This document shows, piece after piece, positions 17,511 through 24,131 of a DNA stretch of 64,000 nt (position 1 is its first letter; every line of letters starts with the position of its first letter). Source of the DNA: REEB95 sp050729835 (lineage in GTDB: Bacteria; Pseudomonadota; Alphaproteobacteria; ATCC43930; CGMCC-115725); NCBI GenBank assembly GCA_050729835.1, contig JBOHLS010000001.1:1-64000 (forward strand), given 5' to 3'. A program made the translations under genes and the position numbers. The notes under the pieces are model-generated. The model saw only the letters and a program-made list of their open reading frames with translations, was not told the origin of the DNA and searched no databases.

Positions 17511-17902
17511 GCGATCAACGCACCGCGCGCGCCGAGCTGTTCGCCAAGCTGCCGACTGACGCACTCCGCAAGGCGCGCAACGAAGCCGCATCGCGCGGCG
17601 ATCTCGATCTGGCGAACGATGCACTCGCCGCGTTGAACTTGCGCGCAGTCTCGCAGACCCCCGAGATCGAGCACGCCGGCGAATTATACGAGCACGTCCA
17701 TGAGCCGTCGCGCGCGAATGGCTGGCGGGGCAGCGTCACGTACACCGGCGACAACATCGCTTGGATGGCCCCGATGATGACCGGCGGCCAGGTAGGGCGG
17801 ATTAACCGCGACGCGGCGGTCGTCGCCCGACAGACTGTTGACCTCAAGGCGGGCGAGCGCGTGCAGATCGTCAAGGCAGACGGCACGGCACGCAGCGCAT
17901 GA
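17507..17902 (+). CDS. Hypothetical protein sharing the GDNxAWMAP motif
   Basis: A 131-residue protein. After a helical N-terminus (LPTDALRKARNEAASRGDLDLA) it has TYTGDNIAWMAPMM followed by GGQVGRINRD, matching the C-terminal block of the preceding gene, and then an extra basic tail (VDLKAGERVQIVKADG). The pair looks like an old duplication of one module. ATGA overlaps occur at both ends. Confidence 0.55.
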   Translation: MSDQRTARAELFAKLPTDALRKARNEAASRGDLDLANDALAALNLRAVSQTPEIEHAGELYEHVHEPSRANGWRGSVTYTGDNIAWMAPMMTGGQVGRINRDAAVVARQTVDLKAGERVQIVKADGTARSA

Positions 17903-18177
17903 CCGCCGCCTTCGCTTTGCCGCCAAGCGCCTGGCCTGCCGTCGTCGCCGACCTAAGCCGCGCGCTGTCGCAATCGGGGCGGCGCGAGAATGAGATCGCG
18001 GCGTTCATCGACGCGCTGCGGCCCGTCGTCACGGCGGTCGAGCGCGCCGGCACGCGCATTGACGCCGAGATCGCCTGGGCGCTGCTCGCCGTCGAAGCCG
18101 ACAGGCAGCGCCGCCGTGCGCGGCACGGCCGCATCGCCGGATCGAACCGCCGCACGATTGCCGAGGCGCGGCCGTGA
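17899..18177 (+). CDS. Small hypothetical helical protein
   Basis: A 92-residue protein, mainly helical, ending in a very basic segment (ADRQRRRARHGRIAGSNRR). It is coupled upstream by ATGA and downstream by GTGA (18174-18177). No recognised family. Confidence 0.5.
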   Translation: MTAAFALPPSAWPAVVADLSRALSQSGRRENEIAAFIDALRPVVTAVERAGTRIDAEIAWALLAVEADRQRRRARHGRIAGSNRRTIAEARP

Positions 18178-18332
18178 CCGACAGTGGGCAATGCCCGTGG
18201 TGCGGGCGCAAGCTTCCGACTGGCCGACGCCATGGGAGTGCTCGGCGGTTTTGCTCGGCCGAGTGCCGTTACGCTCTACAGGCTGCGGCGCGTTGCTGGG
18301 CCATGATGCAGTTTGACGCTGGCATGGTGTGA
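18174..18332 (+). CDS. Small zinc-finger protein (CPWCG...FCSAECR)
   Basis: A 52-residue protein starting at GTG inside a GTGA overlap. The four cysteines CPWC and FCSAEC, with a basic linker (RRHGSARR), form a treble-clef-like zinc-binding module common in tiny phage and satellite proteins. It is followed by a helix (YALQAAARCWAMM). DNA or RNA binding is plausible. Confidence 0.65.
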   Translation: MTDSGQCPWCGRKLPTGRRHGSARRFCSAECRYALQAAARCWAMMQFDAGMV

Positions 18333-18532
18333 CAGCCGAGACCCTCAAGGCCGCTCAGGAAAGCGCGCGCGCTTCCGATGGCCGTTTTATCGACGCTCAG
18401 GCCAGTCTGGCCGCCGGGAATCGGTTGACGGCGGCTGGTGCAGCGCGCGCGCTGGTCCACGCCGATCCTGTGCCCGACCTGGCCGAGCGCCGTGCCAGGC
18501 TGAGACGGGCAAGCAGGACCCTCAGCCCATGA
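18329..18532 (+). CDS. Small hypothetical protein
   Basis: A 67-residue alanine/arginine-rich helical protein starting at GTG within a GTGA overlap and ending in an ATGA overlap. The coupling pattern is the main support. Unknown function. Confidence 0.4.
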   Translation: MTAETLKAAQESARASDGRFIDAQASLAAGNRLTAAGAARALVHADPVPDLAERRARLRRASRTLSP

Positions 18533-18630
18533 GCGGCTTGCCGCGCATCGGGCGCGAGCGTCTGCCAGGGCGCCGGCCGGGCGGGGTTGCTTTGGGTCGC
18601 CTGAATTATGAACGCTGCGGATCACAGTAA
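18529..18630 (+). CDS. Tiny hypothetical ORF
   Basis: A 33-codon basic frame (MSGLPRIGRERLPGRRPGG...) beginning in an ATGA overlap. It could be a real small protein or the decaying end of the operon. Confidence 0.3.
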   Translation: MSGLPRIGRERLPGRRPGGVALGRLNYERCGSQ

Positions 18631-18724
18631 ACTCGTCGATTGCGTGGACCTCGTGATCGGCGATCCGGGTCCGCTGCCTATCCGGCTCGCGCGCGTCGAA
18701 CGCAAAATCAAGGTGCCTGCCTAA
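18608..18724 (+). CDS. Tiny hypothetical ORF, end of the packaging operon
   Basis: A 38-codon frame (MNAADHSKLVDCVDLVIGDP...) overlapping the previous one by 23 bases. Its composition looks protein-like, but there is no family evidence. It ends one base before the stop of the convergent cargo operon. Confidence 0.35.
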   Translation: MNAADHSKLVDCVDLVIGDPGPLPIRLARVERKIKVPA

Positions 18725-18725
18725 T

Positions 18726-19277
18726 TCAATTGCTGCCGTCGGCGATCACATTAAGTTGGGCCATGGCCTCTTCGAAGACGGGCCTAACATCATCGACAAA
18801 CCCCGCAACGGCGCGCCAATGATCCGCGGCGCTCAGCGCCGGGTTGGTAAGGCAAAGGTTGGCCTGCCGATCGATCGATTCGTTGTACACATTCAGAACC
18901 GCCATCAATCGCAACATTGTCGGACCGGCGGGATAGCCGAGAATATGGATCCGAGACGTACTGTCGGTGAGAACTGCCGGAACCTCTATTTTTGCGCCTA
19001 GCAGCAGCTGCGCCGCCGAGGTCTTCTGCAAGGTTTCATCGACTGACCCGCTGACGGCCGTCAACCTGACTGTACTCAGCTGTACGGCCAGATCGTGCAC
19101 GGCAAACCGGATCGCCGTTGCAAGGCACTGGGCCTCGAGCCGCCGCTCTTTCGCTGAGCCGTGCATCCTTCGCTGATTCTGTACAGCAGGAACAATGAAT
19201 GCAGCGACCGCGATCACCAGGGCCGTGACGGATGTTAGGGTCTGCCAGTTCATGTCGGCCGACGGACTAGCCTGCAT
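18726..19277 (-). CDS. Membrane-anchored hypothetical protein (cargo module)
   Basis: About 183 residues from MQASPSADMNW. One hydrophobic helix (LTSVTALVIAVAAFIVPAVQ) lies near the N-terminus, followed by a basic QRRMHG stop-transfer and a soluble helical cytoplasmic domain. Not recognised. The start overlaps the end of the preceding gene by 11 bases, so it belongs to the ATPase/DUF4325 operon. A second ATG at 19253 (MNWQTL) is a possible start. Confidence 0.6.
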   Translation of the reverse strand: MQASPSADMNWQTLTSVTALVIAVAAFIVPAVQNQRRMHGSAKERRLEAQCLATAIRFAVHDLAVQLSTVRLTAVSGSVDETLQKTSAAQLLLGAKIEVPAVLTDSTSRIHILGYPAGPTMLRLMAVLNVYNESIDRQANLCLTNPALSAADHWRAVAGFVDDVRPVFEEAMAQLNVIADGSN

Positions 19278-19767
19278 CACTATCGTTCCATAGAAAAACC
19301 TGTCTGAAGGCCAGCGGCCACCGCCGAATTGGCACTTGCCAGAAGGCGCACCGCGAATCCTCAACGGCGTCCGTCAGATCATTGGCTGCGACGTGAATCT
19401 TTTCGATCCGTTCCAAATCAGCCGCACGGCCGGCGCTATCAAACTGGCCCCCGGTTGCCGCTTGCCGGAATGCCATGAGATTCGGCACACCGCCGAATCG
19501 ATATGTAGGAAACCGCCTGACAATGCGGGCATTCAGGCTTGCAACCCGTTTGACCTTGATCTTCAATTTGCGAGCGCGCCGTTCGAGTTCGGGGCTGTCC
19601 GGCTGACACCAATATTTCTCGGCCGCGTCAGCCACTTCTTGGATTAGGTCGGTCAGCGTCTTGATGGCGGCGTCGCGCTCGGCGCGCCGCGAGGTGAAGC
19701 GTCCCGCGATGCCGCCAGCTGCCGCACTCAGTGCAAGCTTGAATAGCTCAAGCCCCATCCCCGCCAT
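19267..19767 (-). CDS. Membrane-associated hypothetical protein (cargo module)
   Basis: A 166-residue protein whose first 25 residues (LELFKLALSAAAGGIAGRF) form a hydrophobic, glycine-rich membrane helix, followed by SRRAERDAAIKTLTDLIQEV, a basic then helical stretch. The rest is soluble. Such short-anchor proteins with a regulatory-looking helical body are seen in toxic or defence operons, but no named family is recognised. It starts 6 bases after the DUF4325 gene. Confidence 0.6.
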   Translation of the reverse strand: MAGMGLELFKLALSAAAGGIAGRFTSRRAERDAAIKTLTDLIQEVADAAEKYWCQPDSPELERRARKLKIKVKRVASLNARIVRRFPTYRFGGVPNLMAFRQAATGGQFDSAGRAADLERIEKIHVAANDLTDAVEDSRCAFWQVPIRRWPLAFRQVFLWNDSDAG

Positions 19768-19773
19768 AGCGTG

Positions 19774-20097
19774 CTAAAGGGGCTTCGCGCGATCTATGTA
19801 CGACCAAATTTCTTGAACCAGGCTCGGGTCTTCATCGCTCTGCAAGCGAAGCTTGTTGTGGAGCTGCTGCGCGGTGAACTTCCCATCCCGAACCAATCCA
19901 CCGAAGGCTTCCTCGAGGAACGACGAGCCATAGCCCTCGGTATCGTCCAACTGGACAACCACAACATTCGCGTTTTCGAGCGCAGGGATCAACACGCGCT
20001 TGCGGAATGCCTCGCCGCTAAAAGGGCCGTCATCGAAGGACCGCCCCGCAGGCGCGGGGTTGAAATCTTTGCCGACGCTGATTGTCCGTGCATCCAT
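19774..20097 (-). CDS. STAS-like DUF4325 protein
   Basis: A 107-residue protein of the STAS-like DUF4325 family. Key features are FNPAPAGR...DGPFSGEAFRKRVL near the N-terminus and the signature EGYGSSFLEEAFGGLVR. Members are thought to act like anti-sigma-antagonist domains, in pairs with GHKL ATPases, and here the partner ATPase lies 19 bases upstream. I place the start at 20097 (MDARTISVGKDF), since the upstream TTG would add a non-family stretch. It probably receives a phosphoryl or conformational signal from the ATPase; this is inferred. Confidence 0.8.
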   Translation of the reverse strand: MDARTISVGKDFNPAPAGRSFDDGPFSGEAFRKRVLIPALENANVVVVQLDDTEGYGSSFLEEAFGGLVRDGKFTAQQLHNKLRLQSDEDPSLVQEIWSYIDRAKPL

Positions 20098-20116
20098 CGC
20101 CAATCCCACACGAGCC

Positions 20117-21211
20117 TTAGAGGTCAATTTCCCACTGGATCAACGTGCCGCCCAGCAAGGTTTCGTAATCGACTAACTGCTCCGGTTGCCCAGCACAATA
20201 TATGTATTCTCCGCAGCGGCTCAAGATTCTTAGCCTCGCTTGCCTTGCAGAGTTGGCGAGCCGCCTGAGATCGGGCAGACCGCGGCCCTGATACGGGTTT
20301 CCTGTTCGCGTTGCGCCCAGATCCATTGCCGCGGCGATCCTCGTCGAATCACGGTCGGTCCACCCGCGCCGCTTGATGAAGTCGACAATGCTTTGGAGTG
20401 GGAACCGGCGGGGGAGCGTATTCGGGATGCCCACGCCTTGATCAAACACCAGAGCGCGGAGGGATTTGCGGGCGATGTCGTAGCCGCCGCCAATCCACCA
20501 TTCATCGGGTAGGATCGGCGTGTGATCTTCGAACGGCCCGTGGTAGGCGTGTTTGTGCACGTTCGTCATCGCCTCGGTCACGCCACGGAAGAGTGCACGA
20601 CGCGACTGTGGTACCGCGCTTTCGCCTGTGACCCCTTCGAGGCGCTCACGAAGGGCGATTGCCTCGTCTCCGCGTGCGCCTGAGCCTGATCGAAAGCGAA
20701 TGAACCGCTGCGTTGACTGCGCGGTTGGATCGAACGCTGGCGGGTTCTTCGCATCAACAAGATCAAACAGCCCCATTTCGAGCAGAAGTTGTGCGATGCC
20801 CGGATCCCACCGCTCGATATCCATAACTATGGGCCGAAAATTCCGTATCCGCCTCCAGCGATCAATTTCGGAAGCGAGAACGAGCGCCGCTGCCGGCGTG
20901 ACACGACGAAGGGTGGTAAAATCAAGGTGCAGTGCGTGGCGCTTGCGGACGGCGCGCCGGATCGAGCGATAAATCTCGATGGTGTCATATCGGTTCTCCT
21001 TGAGGCTGAGAACCTCGGGCATCCGCACGTAAAGGCGCCGTCGGGCCGGACGTGACTGCGGCGGCGGATTTGCGGGCACCGGATAAGCACTGCGCACGGC
21101 CAATGGCGCGAGGCCGGCCTCGCGCATCAAACGGCGGCGGTGCCATCGCCGAAGCTGCTTTCGGCGACGATACCTCCATAGGCGTAGCTGCCGCTTTGTA
21201 GGTTTCCGCAT
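20117..21211 (-). CDS. GHKL/HATPase-type ATP-binding protein with STAS-like domain
   Basis: A 364-residue protein. Residues 1-35 are extremely basic. About 75-165 resemble a STAS-like domain (HALHLDFTTLRRVTPAAALVLASEI). About 200-364 form a histidine-kinase-type ATPase with the N box EAMTNVHKHAYHG, the G1 box VFDQGVGIP and the G2 box GRGLPDLRRLA. No phospho-accepting HisKA domain or sensor segment is present, so it is more like an anti-sigma/serine kinase or a GHKL switch than a normal sensor kinase. It is first in the four-gene minus-strand cargo operon with the DUF4325 protein and two membrane proteins. Confidence 0.8.
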   Translation of the reverse strand: MRKPTKRQLRLWRYRRRKQLRRWHRRRLMREAGLAPLAVRSAYPVPANPPPQSRPARRRLYVRMPEVLSLKENRYDTIEIYRSIRRAVRKRHALHLDFTTLRRVTPAAALVLASEIDRWRRIRNFRPIVMDIERWDPGIAQLLLEMGLFDLVDAKNPPAFDPTAQSTQRFIRFRSGSGARGDEAIALRERLEGVTGESAVPQSRRALFRGVTEAMTNVHKHAYHGPFEDHTPILPDEWWIGGGYDIARKSLRALVFDQGVGIPNTLPRRFPLQSIVDFIKRRGWTDRDSTRIAAAMDLGATRTGNPYQGRGLPDLRRLANSARQARLRILSRCGEYIYCAGQPEQLVDYETLLGGTLIQWEIDL

Positions 21212-21439
21212 GAAGATCGTTGGCGTGCGTACCGGGATAATCAGTACACGAGTACGAAGTGAACAGACATTGTGAACTGCCTAAGAGCTAAATGCGACCG
21301 GCGCGCTGCACCGCGTGTGGGCGCAAGGGCGCGACGCTACAGCACCCGGGGTGGGTCGATTCGGAAGTAGGATGGATGCCGTTTCCCACGTCTCGATTAG
21401 TTGGAGATAGCGATAGACAACAAAAGCGGAGGCCTCCAC

Positions 21440-21901
21440 ATGCGACCGTACACATCGAAACAGATGGGTGACGCCTGCGAAATGTTGGTCGCCGGCGAAG
21501 TAACGCTCGCTGGTGTTCCAGCAATCAAGGTGCCCGATAATTGGCCGGACTATGATGTGATCGCGCAGCCGAAAGAGCAACGCCCGCAACGGATTTCGGT
21601 GAAATCACGAACCTTCAAACGCGGCGGTGATACTTTCGTAGCGTACAGTGCCGAGGATCAGTTCGAATGGTTGGCAATTGTATTGCTTCCGGGCGATGGT
21701 CAAACGGAGCGGAGATTTTTTATAGTGCCACGAAAAGTTGCAGATGCGAAAGCGCGACACGACAAAGCTACGTCACGGACCGCGAACGAGCGATATTGGA
21801 GGCAAGACGAGATACCGACGCTGTTCGCAGAATATAAAAGCAATTTCAGCCTGTCGATGACCGGAGCCGTCATCCCCTCGGGCAGATCAGAGACGATGTA
21901 G
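21440..21901 (+). CDS. Putative nuclease of the restriction-endonuclease-like (PD-(D/E)XK) fold
   Basis: A 153-residue protein. The order GDACEMLVAGEVTLAGV, then VPDNWPDYDVIAQP, then RISVKSRT matches the E...D...(I/V)xVKxR pattern of PD-(D/E)XK-like nucleases, with E, D and the K of VKSR as candidate active-site residues. A good GGAGG lies seven bases before the ATG at 21440; an in-frame upstream start is less likely. It is divergent from the ATPase operon across a 228-bp spacer. It may be an effector or an independent cargo gene; nuclease activity is inferred from motif order only. Confidence 0.55.
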   Translation: MRPYTSKQMGDACEMLVAGEVTLAGVPAIKVPDNWPDYDVIAQPKEQRPQRISVKSRTFKRGGDTFVAYSAEDQFEWLAIVLLPGDGQTERRFFIVPRKVADAKARHDKATSRTANERYWRQDEIPTLFAEYKSNFSLSMTGAVIPSGRSETM

Positions 21902-21934
21902 GCACCCGCGCGGGGAATGTGCGTCTGTCGTCAA

Positions 21935-22057
21935 TCAACGCCAGCGCCAGCGCCGCCGCCGCCGCCGTCGTCGTCGTCGTCGACCGCGTGCAGTTCGTGC
22001 CAGATAGACCAGCACGATCACCACGACGATCACCAGCAGGACGAACGTCACCGGCAT
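21935..22057 (-). CDS. Tiny single-TM protein with poly-arginine tail
   Basis: A 40-codon frame. Residues 1-20 (MPVTFVLLVIVVVIVLVYLA) form one transmembrane helix, followed by a run of eleven arginines and a WRWR end. A TAGGG stretch eight bases upstream could serve as the ribosome site. The arginine run comes from trinucleotide repeats, so this could also be a chance reading of a repeat. If real it would insert with a highly cationic cytoplasmic tail. Confidence 0.4.
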   Translation of the reverse strand: MPVTFVLLVIVVVIVLVYLARTARGRRRRRRRRRRRWRWR

Positions 22058-22228
22058 TTTGATACCCTAGCGCGGGCGGCGCCTGATGAACCGGCAGATG
22101 CGGTGTGGCCATAAAAGATCCGCTGGAAGTGCGAATTTTTCCCTCCGTCCCGGCCCTCTCGATTGTAGGCCGGCACAGGCGCGGCCCGCAGTACAATTGC
22201 GAGTTCGATTTTATAAAGAGGGACGCAC

Positions 22229-22393
22229 ATGACTGATGGCTGGACCGGCCGCCCGTGCCCGCACTGTCGCGGCACCGGCAGCGCGCTCGAGGACGACGGC
22301 CAGTCCATCCGTTGTCCAGCTTGCAGCGGCACCGGCCAGGAGTGGGGGGAGATCGAGGACGAGCCGACGATCAGAGAGCCGGGGGCGGGTTAG
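22229..22393 (+). CDS. Small DnaJ-type zinc-finger protein
   Basis: A 54-residue protein with two CxxCxGTG knuckles: CPHCRGTG and CPACSGTG, separated by about 12 residues. This is the zinc-binding unit of the DnaJ cysteine-rich domain used alone, a layout found in many small phage and satellite proteins. An AGAGGG ribosome site lies seven bases before the ATG, and the tail is acidic. It may bind RNA or unfolded protein; no experimental analogue is claimed. Confidence 0.65.
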   Translation: MTDGWTGRPCPHCRGTGSALEDDGQSIRCPACSGTGQEWGEIEDEPTIREPGAG

Positions 22394-22411
22394 ACCGTTG
22401 ATGGTGCGTTC

Positions 22412-22591
22412 TTAGGGGCGGCCCGCACGCGCCTCGCCGATGGTGGCGCAGCGCACACGTTCGTAGCAACCGCGGCCGCGAAAGGCGCACGCCACGAAAT
22501 GCTCGGCGTGATCGGCGATCCATAGCTCGCGCTGGTCGAGGTGCATGCGATTCAGATAGAGGAACGCACGCGCATGTCCGAGGAGTTTCAT
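22412..22591 (-). CDS. Small hypothetical protein near the right end
   Basis: A frame of about 59 residues from MKLLGHARAFLYLN, with a balanced amino-acid composition and two cysteines. No family recognised and no strong ribosome site. It is the last candidate gene before the right arm repeat. Confidence 0.35.
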   Translation of the reverse strand: MKLLGHARAFLYLNRMHLDQRELWIADHAEHFVACAFRGRGCYERVRCATIGEARAGRP

Positions 22592-22629
22592 CGTTGGCCG
22601 ACAGCCCTGACGAGCCAAGCGGCTAACGC

Positions 22630-22651
22630 GGTATATTTTATAGTCGTTTTA
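22630..22651 (+). repeat. Right copy of 22-bp subterminal repeat (putative Int arm site)
   Basis: Same orientation as 7509-7530 with one mismatch (T for G at position 15). It sits 36 bp inside the attR repeat. Interpreted as an integrase or accessory-factor binding arm. Confidence 0.6.
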
Positions 22652-22687
22652 CGACCGCGACCGCCAGAAACCTAAGTCATTGATTTA

Positions 22688-22736
22688 ATTGGCGTCCCCA
22701 CGGGGATTCGAACCCCGGTTTGGGCCGTGAGAGGGC
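22688..22736. repeat. attR: 49-bp repeat within tRNA-Glu
   Basis: Exact partner of 7360-7408. It covers the 3' half of the intact tRNA-Glu plus two bases beyond its CCA. Because the element supplied this segment, the tRNA remains functional after integration. Confidence 0.92.
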
Positions 22737-22765
22737 CCCGTCCTAGGCCTCTAGACGATGGGGAC
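22690..22765 (-). tRNA. tRNA-Glu (anticodon CTC)
   Basis: A complete 76-base tRNA with encoded CCA. The acceptor stem is GTCCCCA with TGGGGAC, the D arm region reads CGTCTAGAGGCCTAGGAC, the anticodon loop is CCTCTCA with CTC as anticodon, and the T arm is CCGGGGTTCGAATCCCCG. Closely similar to other bacterial tRNA-Glu. It is the integration site of the island. Confidence 0.95.
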
Positions 22766-23174
22766 GCATAGCGGGCTTAATTAACCGCTCACGCTCAATG
22801 GGGCAAGCCCCGCGGGGACGCCAACGAAAACAAGGGGTCAATCGGGCCTTCTAAAAACTTCCCCAACTCTAACCCAATAAGCGGTGCGAAGATAGCGTGC
22901 GACCTCCAAGCTACGGCTATGACCAAAAATTATTTCGTTATGCAAATATGTGCGGAGATCGCCTGCATACGCTCAAACCAAGCGAGCGGCATCCGGTAGC
23001 GGCTTGGTCAGCGTGGCATCGTCACTCCGCGCGTCGTTGGCCCGCGTCGAAATCGAATAGGCAGTCATTAGCTGCGATGGATTCGGCTCTCGGACTTTCT
23101 TCGTGCCTCTGGATCCAGGCTGAATGGGACTGTCGCGTCCAACGCAAGACTCGCCGTCGACCGCGCGAACACGA
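22766..23174. other. Gene-free region between tRNA-Glu and yajQ
   Basis: About 400 bases. It should contain the tRNA promoter just right of 22765. The plus-strand frame at 22897-23247 has no ribosome site, runs into the 3' end of yajQ and is rejected. Confidence 0.5.
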
Positions 23175-23660
23175 TCACTCCCTGAAATTCACGTATTGCA
23201 GCGGCTGCGCGATCTTGAGGCCGCGCACCAGTTGGATCGCGGCCTGAAGGTCGTCGCGTTTCTTGCCGCTGACGCGCAGTTCCTCGCCCTGGATTGCGGC
23301 TTGCACCTTGAGCTTCGAATCCTTGAGCGCGCGCACGATGCTCTTGGCCAGGTCGGCGCCGATGCCTTGTTTCAACGCCACCGCCTGCCGCAGCATCTGG
23401 CCGGCGGCCTTTTCCGACGGCTTGAAGTCGAGCGCGGCGGCATCGACCTTGCGGCGCGTCATGTGGCCTTTGAGCAGCTCTTCCAGCTGGCGCAGCTTCA
23501 TGTCGTCGTCGGCCAGGATCGTCAGCGCCAGTTCCTCGCGTGTCACGGTCGACTTGCTGCCCTTGAAATCGAAGCGCGTGACCAGCTCGCGCGCCAAACC
23601 GGCGAGTGCATTGTCGACTTCGGCAAGATCGAGACGCGAGACGATGTCGAAGCTCGGCAT
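23175..23660 (-). CDS. yajQ: YajQ-family nucleotide-binding protein
   Basis: A 161-residue cytoplasmic protein of the YajQ family, members of which bind cyclic di-GMP in some bacteria. Diagnostic stretches are MPSFDIVSRLD, NAL...ELVTRFDFKGS, and at the end VRVSGKKRDDLQ-like sequence (LRVSGKKRDDLQAAIQLVRG) with QYVNFRE. Length is typical. It is a single minus-strand gene next to tRNA-Glu, and its regulatory target cannot be read here. Confidence 0.93.
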   Translation of the reverse strand: MPSFDIVSRLDLAEVDNALAGLARELVTRFDFKGSKSTVTREELALTILADDDMKLRQLEELLKGHMTRRKVDAAALDFKPSEKAAGQMLRQAVALKQGIGADLAKSIVRALKDSKLKVQAAIQGEELRVSGKKRDDLQAAIQLVRGLKIAQPLQYVNFRE

Positions 23661-23738
23661 GGTATCCTTGATGCGGGACCTGCGCGCGACTTATAGCGCG
23701 TCCGATCGGCACCGGCCAGGGCAGTGGAGGCGGCACAC

Positions 23739-24131
23739 ATGCAACGGATGATCCTCGCCGCTTCGGGCGCGATGGGTGCGCTCGGCATCGCCACCGCAGC
23801 CTGGGCAGACCATCGCTTGGCCGGCGTCGCCGACGCCGAGCATCTCAAATTCGCGTTGATAGCGGCGCACTTCGCTTTGGGGCACGCGGTGGCGCTGCTC
23901 GCGCTGGCCGCGCTGCTGCGCGACGGGATCGGCGGCGGCGCGCGCACCTATCTGGGCGTCGCGGCCGCGTGCTTCTTCAGCGGCTTCGTCCTGTTCTGTG
24001 GCGGATTGTGGCTGCTTGCCGCTGGCGCCTCGCCAGCCTGGGCGCGTGCCGTCCCGGTTGGCGGCACACTTTTCATCGTTGGCTGGCTTGCCGTTCTCGC
24101 CGCCGCGCTGGCGCCGCGGCCGGTCCGCTAA
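23739..24131 (+). CDS. DUF423 family membrane protein
   Basis: A 130-residue small membrane protein of the DUF423 (YgdD-like) family, with four hydrophobic helices and the conserved ASGAMGALGIATAAWADHRL opening. GGAGG lies eight bases before the ATG at 23739, so I prefer this over an upstream GTG. Its stop overlaps the convergent TAXI gene stop by four bases. Function of the family is unknown. Confidence 0.82.
   Translation: MQRMILAASGAMGALGIATAAWADHRLAGVADAEHLKFALIAAHFALGHAVALLALAALLRDGIGGGARTYLGVAAACFFSGFVLFCGGLWLLAAGASPAWARAVPVGGTLFIVGWLAVLAAALAPRPVR

Larger units (their letters stand above)
7360..22736. mobile_element. Integrated phage-satellite-like element in tRNA-Glu
   Basis: A 15.4-kb element bounded by an exact 49-bp direct repeat (7360-7408 and 22688-22736) corresponding to the 3' part of tRNA-Glu. 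A tyrosine integrase sits just inside the left end. Inside are an AlpA-like regulator, primase-helicase, putative small and recognisable large terminase, HNH nuclease, about a dozen small genes coupled by 4-bp overlaps, and a right-end cargo module. No portal, protease, capsid, tail or lysis gene can be seen. This suits a phage satellite (PICI- or P4-like in logic) or a remnant of a prophage. Activity, excision and helper phage cannot be judged from sequence. Confidence 0.88.

Noticed and set aside
21941..21985. A trinucleotide microsatellite or CRISPR-like repeat
   Set aside because: Simple CCG/TCG runs without spacers; best explained as coding for an arginine tail or chance repeat. No CRISPR array or cas gene found anywhere.
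7360..22736. Calling the element a complete prophage
   Set aside because: No portal, capsid, tail or lysis genes can be recognised, so satellite or remnant is the safer description.
22897..23247. A 116-codon plus-strand frame
   Set aside because: Overlaps the 3' end of yajQ on the other strand and has no coding-like composition.
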